NCBI GenBank assembly: GCA_948567375.1
Contig: OX419755.1
Coordinates: forward strand, 5,771,001-5,835,000
Length of the DNA stretch: 64,000 bases
Source of the DNA: Lunularia cruciata
Taxonomy: Eukaryota > Streptophyta > Marchantiopsida > Lunulariales > Lunulariaceae
Direction: 5' to 3'
Part shown: positions 14,157 through 25,800 of the stretch, piece by piece
Numbering within the stretch: the first letter of the stretch is position 1
How the letters are laid out: the number at the start of each line of letters is the position of its first letter
Position numbers and translations under genes: made by a program
Notes under the pieces: generated by a model
Seen by the model: only the letters and a program-made list of their open reading frames with translations
Told to the model about the DNA's origin: nothing
The model's database searches: none

Positions 14157-15330
14157 CATTAAAGTGAATGCAAAGGAAGTTTGGCATGGTTTTGGGAGTG
14201 GTCCTGACACTGGAGTTAGCTCTAATGAATGCATTAGTTGATACTTTTCCCCAAAGCAAGAACCTTGTTTGCATTTGGTACATTAACAGAAACCTTCTAG
14301 CGCATTGCCACAGAATGTTTAAAGATGGCGAAGAATGGAAGGCGGTCATGGTAGAGTGGAACAAACTAGTCCGATCTGCCGATCTTGCTACTTTTGCAGT
14401 GAGGTAGCTATCTTTCAAGACAGAATATGTTGCACATCATCTGCTACTCCAATACATTGAGAAGACTTGGCTATCACACAAGGAAAAGTTTGCTCAAACA
14501 TGGACGTCCAAGTTCTTACACCTTGTGAACGTCAACACACCTTGGGCTGAAGGAGCTCATTCCATACTAAAACAATATATTCAAACATCGACAGGCGATC
14601 TTAAATCAGAGTTTGGAAATATGTGACTTGCATGGGAAAGTCAACATTAAGAGTTCTTGGCTCAATTGAGAAGTGAGAAGATTCAAACACCACAAGCATT
14701 TGTTGGACCTTTCTACAAAAAAATTGTGATGAAGGTATCCAAGATTACATTGAGCCTTGCCCATGACCAACATCTTCTTGCGGTGGTAGCCAAGAACTGC
14801 AAGTTGCCATGGATCCATGCACGTGAATCTCACAAGGACAATCGGTTTGCCCTATCACACCAAATCGCATTGTTGATCTGTATGGGGAATGCCTCCCAAG
14901 AACTATCACAATTTCATGAGTACTGGTGGTTGCAAGATCACCCCTAGCTTCAAAAACATGTGGTGCCATACATAAAAATGACATGGACTCCTTATTTGAT
15001 GCCATTTGCACACGCTTTGACCAAGATCCTCCACACCAATAGGAGCTAATGAAGCAAACCTTGCTCAACTGATGACTCAAGAGCTAGAACGTATCAAGGA
15101 CCCATTAGTAAAAGACTGAAAAGGAAGGCCAACTGGTTTGCTAAATAAGCTCCGCTTGTCATCAACTAAGTGGGATTTATCAGGATTCAAGATTGTCAAC
15201 CTTAAGGTTAAAGTTGAGTGACATTGTGGTATCTGTCACGTTCTTGGGACTAGACATGATGTTAGGAATTGCCCTACAAAAAGGAGCATGCATATAATCA
15301 CCTTTAGACAACCGGGCATGGTGCTTGCCC
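14157..15330 (+). pseudogene. MULE transposase pseudogene
   Basis: The open segment from 14168 encodes a stretch typical of the MULE transposase core (ALMNALVDTFPQSKNLVCIW, then INRNLLAHC), with the FP...CxW...N pattern of the DDE region. Further downstream in shifted frames are WAEGAHSILKQYIQ followed by TSTGDL, matching the block after the catalytic core in this family, and a C-terminal zinc knuckle CGICHVLGTRHDVRNC (about 15220-15275). The gene is broken by stops at 14405 and 14624 and by frame changes, and it lacks most of a normal N-terminus. It would have cut and inserted the MULE DNA; this copy cannot. Confidence 0.75.
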
Positions 15331-15431
15331 TTTTCTCTATAGTGATCCAAATGCTAACAAATGTTTTGGAGATGTGCATTGTGGCTTTCACATGCTGGCC
15401 GTTGGCTTGGGTAGTTAATATGATCGGCCAA

Positions 15432-15605
15432 TGAAGTGAGCGCTTCTAACAGGCACTGGATATGCAATACTAGTTGGGTGAGGCAATAACAAGCGCTTGT
15501 ATGGGTGAGACAATAGTAGACCATATATATAGGTGAGACAATAGCAGATCTGTATGTATATAGATGAGGCAGTGGCCAAAACTGGGTGAGACTATAGAAA
15601 GAGCC
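15432..15605 (+). repeat. MULE right terminal inverted repeat, unit A
   Basis: It pairs with 13843-13999. Five spaced versions of a (T)GGGTGAGACAATAG motif occur at roughly 30-bp spacing (for example near 15476, 15503, 15530, 15564 and 15583). The same repeat opens unit B at about 44843-45020. Confidence 0.75.
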
Positions 15606-15613
15606 TATCTTTA

Positions 15614-18600
15614 TATAATCCACTGTATGATTGGATTCCCCAGATGGTACAGTCAGCAAGGCTGCCTAGTTCATGGGTTTAATCCGTTCCACAATGTGTA
15701 CTTGTCTTTGGTATGAGTTTGCTGCACTCCGTAATTCATACTATGTGTATGTTTCGCTTGTTATCCATTTTTCTGGTTATCCATTCCGCTTTCTCACTCC
15801 TTCCCACCTCCGTGGTCCTTGGTACACTTGGTACTTGGTACTTCGTTAAGAATTCTTGTCCACTTCCCTTTTGTTCCCACATATTCCTATGAGAAGCAAG
15901 TTACATCCCACAACTATAGTAACCATTGTTTTCCTATCTAATTTGTATCTGGAGAAGAGATAGCCTCTTTTGACCAAGCCAAACTATTTGCAGATGCAAT
16001 GGGAGGAATATTTGTTCTAGTAGTTGGATGCAATGCCCTCCTTAGTTTACAATCTTTGTTAATAGGTTCATTGCTTAACATATGAAGATTACTTCTTGAA
16101 GAAAATGATTGGCTTGTTGGAAGAAGCATGATAGAGGACCGTCCAAAAGACCATGACCGGCAAAGCCCTATAAGGGTTGCACAATAAAGTGGGTATAGGT
16201 ATCCTTGCAATTCAAGGATGATCTCAATTTCCTAGAATGATCAGGAAGGTGAATAGTGTATGGCCCTGCTCCATGTACAAAAAGTGCATTCATAGGGTTC
16301 ATCATTTCACTAAGAATGGATCTCTACGGTAAAACTGATAAGCAAGTAGTCTATAGGTGAAGTGTACTTGTCATGATAAGTTATGAAAGTGATGCAGTTG
16401 GCGAAGGTGGTTGTATTAATTTAGGTTAATAGGGTAGGTTCAAAGAGCAACGGGGGAGGTTCCAGGCACAAGGAGCTGAGAAGTGAGAATAAACGAGGAC
16501 AGGTAGGACGGGAGCGCCAATTCAATTCATAAAAGAATGGTGTTGAATCATACAAACGCAAAGCATATCATGCAGAAGAGATCAAATTGAAGCACACACC
16601 GCCAAATTGAAGCACACACCGCCAAATTGAAGTGGCAAAATCCAGGATTGATTTCCCAGATTAAATGTCAAAGTATCAAGGGGCCCGCCCTCTCCAGGAG
16701 GAGATGCTCACGGAGAGGTCGGGCCCTATAGAATTGGTGGGAAGCAGAGGTGCTTTACTTAGTTGTGGCTGATTACCCAGGAATGTATTATATTATGCTC
16801 TCTGAAACACAGCACATGAACATTTCTGCCCTTCACTGTAGCGGCAGTAACATGTTGACTTTAGATTGTGGGTCTCTCGGAGTCAATTTCAATCTCGGCA
16901 CCCCGAAATCAGTCAGACTGATGATGATGCACCTCTGACATGTAATCTCGCCTCAAATGAAAATTGATGTGCATGCCCTAATTCCCGTAGTTGTACCTCC
17001 ACGGGTTCAATTCTCCCCCATCACTTTGGCGTGGGGGTACCTCTAGGCACTTAGTCGATTGCTCCTGCATCGTATATACAGTGTGCACGTTTGGCATCAT
17101 TCAACTCACAAGGTATTGAGGGATATCCTCAAAGTAGTTTATGTCCGATACAGAACTCAACTGACAAGGGGCCAGACCGAACATTATGTCCTACAGGAGA
17201 TTGATATCTGGGGTGTAACCGGTAGACTTCTTCTAGAATGTTGCCTGGCCTTTAGCTCATGGGTGGTGCCACAGAACAATACGATGTGACCAGTCCCGTT
17301 GACCAATACGACGTGGCAAATATGCTGCGCGAGCTTATACATTGAAGCTTCAATGTCTAACCAAGAGACCATATATGTTGTGACGATCCCGTCGCCACAG
17401 TGCGCGCATGTGGCAGCAGTTAACTGCTGAAGTTCAAGTGAAGAAGAAGGAAACTTTGTTCCAAGACTGCAGGAAGATATCGATATAGTTTATGTCCACC
17501 TTGGTAGCGTATCCGAATCATAGGAGAATAACTGTCGAATACAGATCATCACCTGCTCGAAAGTCCTGACGGCTTGTACAGGTCCAAACCATTTGGACCG
17601 ACAATGAGGAAGGTTCCCGTGTTAAATCACAAACCAAGACCTCCGGTAGATAGGTCAATTTGAGGGGCAAAGTCGGTTCATATACTAGTATTACATTTCT
17701 CCGTAATGCAAACATTTTTGCCATTGCTTGATGAGTGGAGTTTGACAAGAGGTGGAGAAAACCGAGTCAAAGATCAAATCCTTATTTGAGTAAGGCAAGG
17801 AACTGTCCGAGATGGGAGGTCTTGATTCTACTTTTGGAATTGTGAGTTTAAACACATTGGTTACCGCTATAGACAAGGAGTTTTCTAATTGATCTAATTT
17901 GTTAGAAATCTATAGATTCTTAAAAGCAAGCTTCACATCAGGCCACGAAATATTTTGGCAAAGATGAGGGGCCACTTCAACGTCTCCTACAGCTTGCCTG
18001 AGAAGAAATATGGACAACTTGCGGAATTTTGCTTGGGAGTATACTTTTGCCTACTTTAGAATATGAATTACATACAATATTGTTTGTAATGGTCAATGAG
18101 ACTTCCAATTGCCAATTTCAAGGCAACCTATGGTTTTGGTGTCAATAGAAAACCCTGAGAAGCTACTTCTGCCGAGATAAAGATCATTTCACTTGGACAT
18201 ATAACCACCGAGATATCAAGCCCAAAATGCATGCAATAAAATTCCTCTCTTGAGATGACTCTTCCAAGATGATGATAGATGGCGGCAAAGGTCCTCAAGG
18301 CCATCCCCTTCATACCTTGGGCGTGCACAAAGATAAAGCTAAATAATACCACTGAGTGGTTTCTTGCCTAGACATAATAATATGCTTCTTTATTCCTAAC
18401 AAAATGCAGAAAAATGAAACAAAATGCAGAAAAATGAAACAAAATTGCACTTTTGAGAAAATGTCTATTGTTACAATCATATTATCAAACCACATGCACT
18501 TTAACTAAGAGAATCAAAATGATGCTCGCCAATCTTTGTACACCGTAGCCAGCAACTCAAATAGGCTTTTTGGAGTTGCACTTTGAGATATATCCACTTT

Positions 18601-20368
18601 GGAATAGCCAGGAATGCAACAATAACATAGTATCTAATGGCCCATTTAACGGTGGGGACGATAGCTCAATAATGCAATCAGTCAAGCAAATGTCCACATC
18701 TCAAATATCTAATGATCGCATATGTTTCTACAAAATAAAAAAGAGTTGTACATAACATCAAGGCTTTTGAGTTCTCTTACATGTTTATTTCGACAAACTC
18801 GAGGTAACAGATTCTAAGAAGTAATCTAAATCACACACAGCCAATAAAGTATGATATATTTCTGAAGACATCCTCCCTCAATCTCACATTCATACTATTG
18901 GAATATGGATACTGTTGCCCCGTGCTTAGTTCCAGTAAGTGAGCCACTCCATATTGACCCTACCATGGATAAAAAACCTCAACTATAAGATTCAGGCAAC
19001 TTGGTATTTGGGGACATCTCTGAAATTGTCATTCATATTGAAATTTTCTTTCATATTCTCTCAGGAAGGACAAAATAGAGTTCTCATAAAAAAAACCTTT
19101 TGTGCGAGGAACCACTACACTTCCATGAGTACTGTGTAAAACGGGGTTGATTCCTTGATGACAATGCGGGAAAAGATTAAGGTGTTATTGTGCGTCCTGA
19201 GTTTCCTGCCCAATCTGGCAGGAATTGCTCTGAGATCTTTTATGATTGTTAGAAGTTCTTTGTAAGCTCATGGAGGCATAGGATCCACTTTGTGATCTTT
19301 ACAACAGAAAGAAGGGTATATATACACCATATCGTAAACTGGCGCAACAGCTGTTGCTTTTCAGTGTTTGGATCATCTAAAGCTTTTTGGTGCAAGTATC
19401 CTGAGCCAATATGGGAAGGGAGATGGTGTTATGGATCTGTCTCTACCAACTTCTGCACACGGGAGTGGATTCTGTCAAGCTCCTCGTTTCCTGTATCCTG
19501 TTGTCACATACAGGCCATCTCTAAGAACTGAATCATATATCTAAGTCGACAATTAGAATCAAATAAGGGAGACATCCAAGATTCCGGGTATCCTCAGCCC
19601 AGAGGCATACTAGATGGGCCCGTGCTGAGCAAGAAAGTGAGATGAGTGTTCCGGATGCTTTAGTTGTGGTCATGGTTGACTTTTTGTACCAGAGCTATAA
19701 GTTGAACACAGCTTTTTAGACTTCTCACAGAGCGTTGATATAGGATTTACCTCCATGTACATGTACATAGCTGCGTCTTCGTGTCTGCCTGCCACGACGA
19801 GGAGAGGAGTGTAAAGACTTTCGTAGTGTGTAGTAGTAAGGGGATCCCTGGATCAGATCGCTCTATGTTTCCGGGTGCTGAGGAGCGTTGTCCCAGTCTT
19901 TTCCATTCATGGCCTCCGAGTGCGTTCGATTGGAGTACACGAGGTGTCTAAACTCCATTACTGAGTCCACCTGGAGCATGTGGTACCTGGTTTTATCCCT
20001 GTCAGTTCTTATTCCATGTTGGAAATAAGGCAATGCAAAAGCAAAATCAGAGCAGAATACAACAGGTATGATGCTACCGTGCACTTGCATTTGAACGTGG
20101 CTCGTCTACAGAGTGCCTTGACTTCTCAAAGTTGTTATTGGCCATATTATCTAGCTGATCTGCATTCGTACACTAAACCCATTATGAATGACAGCACATT
20201 GAATTTTCAAATGCTGTGCTAAAATGTCTATTATACCGTCAAGTTTTGTATCCGCCACATTGCAATCTAATAGTGAGTAATGTAATTTCTTCATCGATTA
20301 ATTTCCGAATTGAAGCAGAATTCCTATTTGAAACCTAAATTAGTATCTGTGTGAACCATTAATAGCTA
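15614..20368. other. Non-coding DNA upstream of HNL-A
   Basis: No recognisable gene on either strand; open frames are short and do not keep their reading frame relative to the matching part of unit B. The block 17346-18222 has no counterpart in unit B, where about 150 bp (46754-46902) stand in its place, so it is either an insertion here or a deletion there. Its own content is unrecognised. Confidence 0.55.
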
Positions 20369-20411
20369 GCAAGCTTCACACAGATACTAGCAGTATCTGT
20401 GTGAAGCTTGC
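20369..20411. repeat. Perfect 20-bp inverted repeat (hairpin), unit A
   Basis: Arm GCAAGCTTCACACAGATACT (20369-20388), 3-nt loop AGC, then its exact reverse complement (20392-20411). A third, partial arm (TAGTATCTGTGTGAA) lies just upstream at 20341-20355. The structure is intact in unit B. It could be the end of a foldback element or a transcribed hairpin; nothing else identifies it. Confidence 0.85.
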
Positions 20412-20738
20412 GCTCCTCCATGGTCGGTTGCTGAATGCGGTAATAACTGCAGAACTCCTTTCCACGCATGCAGATTGAATACTTGGAACAAAATCAATCG
20501 TGAGCCACAACAGGAGAATTGGTGAACATGAGTTGCCAGGCAGTAAGCAGGAGGAGGTTGTGTGAGACACAGTGACCCCGGTGCAACACCAGTTACGGTG
20601 ATGACTCGATCACAATCTCCGCAACTAAGCCGCAAATGCAAAAGTCCATGACCATGTCCACCAGTTGCCATCTTGGTGGGGTGGAACTGATCGATACCTC
20701 GAAGCTCGTCTACAAAGGTACGGAACATTCTAACCTTC

Positions 20739-23700
20739 ATGTTAAGAGTTTATCCGGACGGTGAGTGTTCTTAGCTTAGCTTGGACTATCTGACCTGTAG
20801 TTCTTTCGGTATAAGATTCAGCGAAACAGAGATCCTGAAAGACGTCACTTACTGCGAGGGTTCTTTCCAAGGGGGCTGTGCAAATGGAACTACACAAGGT
20901 CTTGTGAACCAGTATTAGTTGCCAAAAACCGCTAGACAAGCCAAGCATCTTCAATGAATTCCGTCGTATTTTCTTGCAGATGATGCTCTGTCACTGAAAA
21001 CACTTTCGTATTGATTTCTCTGTTCGTCCAAATGACACCTCGCGTAAAATGTTTAAGAGTCTTATCCTTTTCGCTTATATTCGAGTTGCTGCAAAACAAC
21101 TCCATCATGAACTTGATTCATTATGTAGATATGTGATTTATATCTACGAGTGTCTGAGAATGTAAGAGCTCATATGCCGCATAACGTTTGATGTTTAGAA
21201 CCTCCTTCCGAAATCCAGAGGACGTATGCTTCAGGGAGTCACAGTGGAGCCTCTTCATCTAAGTGCACAAGGGTGAGAAATCTTCGGAAACAGATTGGCA
21301 ACTGGAATTGATCACAACTTTTTGTCACCTAGCGCTAGTATCTAGTATGCTCTTAAACAATGCTAATTTCCTGTTTCAACTCCTTCATGCGTTGTGAAGC
21401 TCTGCTTTTCCTCCGTGCTTCAATTTCTTCGTATATTGCCCTCTTAGTGTGAAGTCCACGCTCTTTCTACTTCCCTTTGCTGAATTTGTAGATTCAAAGA
21501 ACGCCCGAGTATCTAATTGGCACCCGTCTTAATCTTCCCGTGTCCAGCTTATGATTCGGTTTTCGAATTACATGCTCCAACGGAAGCAACAATGGATGTG
21601 CTGTTCTTCCACGGTTTTCAGCTGGATCACAACCCAAATCTGCATCTTTCCACCTGGGCATGTTCTGATGGGTCTATTTGGCCACAATCTTGGCTACCTG
21701 AAGAATTTCCCACAGCACGTATCTTGACCATATCTTACGACTCCTCTTTGAAGAAAACCGAGAAAAATGGGAGGATGGATCTTTACCTGATAGCGGAGAG
21801 CTTACTAAAAAGTCTATTTATGGCAAATGTAGGTGTAGATCGACTGGTAATACTAGTCGGACATAGTCTTGGCGGTTTAGTCATCAAGGAGTTGTGTGAC
21901 GCAGCTTATAGTGGGTGTCATATGCATGAAGATAAGGCGAAGAATTTTCTTCGAAATATCGGGGCCATTTTCTTCTACGGTACACCTCACATCGGAACCC
22001 CATTCGCAAACTCCTTGAAAAAGGATTATGGACTTAATGCTTGCGGAGAGCTCGTGAGATACTTAGAAGTTTTCAACAAAGATCTATCAAGACTTCACGA
22101 CAAATTCCAGAAACTGGTTACCAAATATCCGGAGTGGCGCATAGCTGGAGTGGGAGAATCGAGGAACACTGATATGGTCAGTAGTCAGTACCTAAACTTC
22201 TAGAGGCCACCTCTGTTCCATGATTGAAACCAATTCAAATCATATAATGGGTTTACGGGATGTATTAGCTATCTGACATGACCGGTTCAGTTAAGGTGGA
22301 AATCTCGTCATGGTCCTCTCAATTCAGCGATGGAGTTCCACGATATGGATCCCTCACGTTCTGCAAGTGCATCCGGTCTGAACTTCTGACCGACTTCATG
22401 GTCATCAAATGTATGCAGGGCTCCGGGACAACCCATATTGTAGTGCCTGAGGCGTCGGCAAGATGGGGGAATTTCATGATGATCGACGAAGATCATTTCT
22501 CCCTTTGTCAACCTCAAGGCAAAGACCGCACTAATTATCGACTGTTGGTCGATTTCATTCGGGAAGCTCAGCACAAGGTACAATTTCTGTACCTACGTCT
22601 ATGATATATTAGAAATGAAAGGGGCTTTTCGTCCTCATTACAGTAAGCACTTCCAAATTCCGGAGCTGGCTTTTGACTGTATTTAAAACGAACAAATGCA
22701 ACATACTTAATATGTGTGCAGGCTGCGAGATACATCAGGCACGAAGGAGATCAAGCAGAACTTTGTCGGGCTGATCTGGAGCCAATTCCCCTGTATGCCG
22801 TTGGTTTGAATCGTTTAGTGAAGAAGATCGAGAGGTTGCTGGAGACAGAATCCGTTGTGGGATTGTGGGGAATGGGCGGTGTAGGCAAGACTACACTAGC
22901 GAAGGCTGTTTTCAATGAATTAAGTTCCCAATTCGAATATACTCTCTTTGCGGATGTGGTAAAAGAGATTCCTGGCGATGTGGAAGAACTAGAAAAGAAG
23001 TTGCTATCCAAGGTAAGCCACTATGGCAAGGAGATGCCGCCTGAGGAGCCGAAAATAAGCTGGAACCACCTGAGCGGGAAGAAAACACTTGTCATCATGG
23101 ATGATGTTGCTACAGAAAGGGATACAACTTTGGTTGTGAAGTGGTGTACGCGTGGTGGAACTGAGAGCAAGTTCATCTTGACGTCTCGTGATAGAGGATT
23201 CTTAAACAGATTGGATAAGATACACGTACACAAGGTGGAATGTTTAGACGCTGAAATGTCTAAAGATTTATTCGTAAGTCATGCCTTCTCTGGGAACCGT
23301 TCCCCGCCAGAATCGTTGATGATTTTCGTGGACAAGATTGTCCAGAAATGCGAGGGACTTCCCCTGATCCTGGAAGTCCTCGGTAAATTTCTCAAGACAG
23401 CTAGCGCTGATCGGGTAGGTTTGTGGGAGCAGAGTTCGAACGCGCTTGGGGGTGCAGAAATTGAGGACGGATTGCATGAGGTGTGGCAAAAATTGAAATT
23501 GAGCTATGATAGTCTCAAACCTGCAGCGCAGCAAATGTTTCTTGATGCCGCATCCTTCTTTTCCGTTTGCGAGGCGGTAAATGCCCGCATGAGACGAGCC
23601 GTGGACGAGTGGACTCTTGAAAAAGCAAAAGCTTGTTGGGAGGTACAGTTCAAGAATTCAACCATATTATGGCAAACTCTGGTGGACAGGTGTCTCGTTT

Positions 23701-25800
23701 ATGATGTGACTGATGATTCTCCCGTGCAAGTGCATGAACACCTGAGAACTCTGGCTCAGAAGGTAGGAACCGCAAAGAGGTTACAACTACCCTCATCATC
23801 GGCTTTGGACGATTACGAAACAGCACTTCAGGTCAGCATTTCTTCTGAAGCCAACTTTAGTACTGGGTACTGGGAATTTAGATCTGCTTGTTCCCGTTGT
23901 GGCATAGATTCACAGGTAACCATATTTTTAGATTTTCATGATGATATGCATCCTGCGTTGAGTTCTACTTTGATCACATCATCCAATGTCAGGATATGCC
24001 CTCTAGATACTCTTTCATGGGGAAGGGAAGAATCGTACTGTCACAAGAGATAGTGTAGATTCCTGTCCTGTAGAGAACTGCTGCAGTAAAAGTATTTTTG
24101 GGAGATATTACTTACAAATGGAGCGGGGTGAATATGGATGGCAGGAAATTGTCTCGCTACAGATTATGTCCGAAAAATTTACAAACTTACAGATAGCCAC
24201 CGTTCAGAAAATGACAAATCTGCGATATATGCAGTTGATTAACTGCGATTTGGTAAAAAACGTACTGTCGCTATCGCGAGGAACCCTGCCCGCTGCACTC
24301 ATCGTCTTCACATCGACCTCGAGTGTGGAGTGCAGCAGCATCTCTTTTGCATCGTGCAACAATCTCACTTATCTCGACGTAAAGAGTGTTTCATGGACGC
24401 ATCTACCAGATTCTTTTGGCCAACTGAAGTCGCTTCAAACTCTTAAACTGGGGGCGGACAAACTTGTGAGATTGCCCGATGCATTTGGTGAGCTGGAGGC
24501 CCTCCGGGTACTAAAGCTGAGCTGCGAGCGGCTGAAGTGCTTGCCAGAATCGTTTGGGAAGTTGAGACGCTTGGAGGTTTTGGTCGTTAAGTCCCGAAAG
24601 TTTCAGTACTTGCCGGATTCCTCCGGCCAACTCAAGGGACTTAAGACGCTCTTTCTCGGATGCCCGGAAGGGCGCTGGCTCTCGTTCTCGGCGCTTGGTT
24701 TCCCGCCGACGATAGGCACTTTTGAAGCCTATCTTTCCGCGACAGCGCTTGGATCATTGGGAGAACTTCTGGCTCTGGAAGGGCTGACGTTGGAAGGGTT
24801 TGGTACTGAAGGACTCCCCGATAGTTTGGGGAATTTAATCCATCTGCGAGCTCTCTCTCTCTCTCGTTGTCCTCAACTGCGAGCCTTGCCGTCTACATTT
24901 GGGAAGTTAACCATGTTAGAAGGTCTGGAGATTGGGGGTGCATCACGTCTTGAAACCTTACCAGATAGTATTCAGAATTTGCGACTCCTAAAGCATATTT
25001 ACCTGGATGGAGTGGGGAGTAGAGTATCTGATACCAACTTTCAGTTACCAGAAACTATAGGACCCGCCCTAAAGATCCTGTTGATCAAGAACTCAAACCT
25101 CACTGAGTTTCCCACTTTACAGTGTGCAACTGGCATGAAGAAACTGATTTTATCGAACCTTCCCAACCTTGTGACTATACGTGAGCAACCATTCTCCAGG
25201 TTAGATTATCTTTATGTTTCATATACACCCTCTCTAGAGATATTCCCAAATTTAGGTACATTTACGACTCTCAAAACTTTGAGTATATGTGTTGCACCCA
25301 AAATACTTACTCTTCCCGATATGTGTTTGCCGAATATGACCGACCTTAGCTTCTACGATTTAAACGTTGCCGAACTCCCTAGTTTCAGCAGCCTACTTTC
25401 TCTCAAATTATTGAGACTAGTTAGGTTACGCAATCTTACAAGATTACCTGAATTGAAACTTTGTAAACTGTTGAGGAAACTTAAACTCGTCTCTTTAGAC
25501 GGTCTCAAGAAAATTCCCAGTTTACAGGAGCTCACTTCGTTGCGGAAATTGAGTATCTTAACATTACCAGAACTCGAGGCTCTTCCCGAAGTCCACCTGC
25601 TCTCTTTGGAGAGGATGAAGTTGAGTTATCTTCCAGGACTTGCGGTATTGCCTTGTTGGCTGGAACATCCCGTTGATACTTTGCAATCCAAGCTCAAGTT
25701 GATAAAGCTCACTTTCCAAAATAATAGGGTCGTAGACACTACCATTTTGTCCTATATTCATTTTTTTTTACGTTCCATTCGACGCTATGTATTAGAGTAG
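20739..25800 (+). CDS. HNL-type immune receptor A (hydrolase-NB-ARC-LRR)
   Basis: An intracellular NLR immune receptor: an N-terminal alpha/beta hydrolase, a nucleotide-binding switch and leucine-rich repeats. Proposed exons are 20739-20760 (ATG plus 6 codons, donor GTGAGTG), 21548-22176, 22419-22577 and 22722-about 23866, then a final exon ending at 25800 whose acceptor is near 24053 or 24086. The first junctions keep frame. Hydrolase motifs are FFHGF, GHSLGG (serine about residue 114) and DEDHFSLCQP with the probable catalytic His. NB-ARC motifs are P-loop GMGGVGKTT, kinase-2 LVIMDD, RNBS-B FILTSRDRG, GLPL CEGLPLILEVLG and an MHD-like VHEHL. The final exon has many LPDSFG/LxxL repeats. Compared with unit B about 17 codons are missing after the NB-ARC (near 23575-23630). 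The in-frame TAG at 22201 falls in the second proposed intron. An alternative start is the ATG at 21592. Confidence 0.82.

Larger units (their letters stand above)
13843..15605 (+). mobile_element. MULE (Mutator-like) DNA transposon, decayed
   Basis: The element starts GGCTCTTGCTATTG and ends with the inverted equivalent (CTATAGAAAGAGCC). It is flanked by TATCCTTA (13835-13842) and TATCTTTA (15606-15613), an 8-bp target duplication with one mismatch, close to the 8-11 bp usual for Mutator-like elements. Inside is a broken transposase gene read on the + strand. The length of about 1.76 kb suggests an internally reduced element. The right part of this MULE recurs at 44754-45020 and the 3' half of its gene recurs at about 28700-29231 and 57856-58387, so it marks the borders of the local duplications. 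Confidence 0.8.

Noticed and set aside
20387-20740. A 117-codon frame on the - strand present in both units (also 49435-49788)
   Set aside because: Five of about seven base differences between the units change the residue, its end is formed by the hairpin, and no domain is recognisable. Its conservation follows from the duplication.
22201-22203. TAG in HNL-A where HNL-B has TGG, as a nonsense mutation
   Set aside because: Both positions fall inside a proposed GT-AG intron (22177-22418; 51223-51464) whose removal joins the hydrolase parts in frame; HNL-B also stops a few codons later if unspliced.
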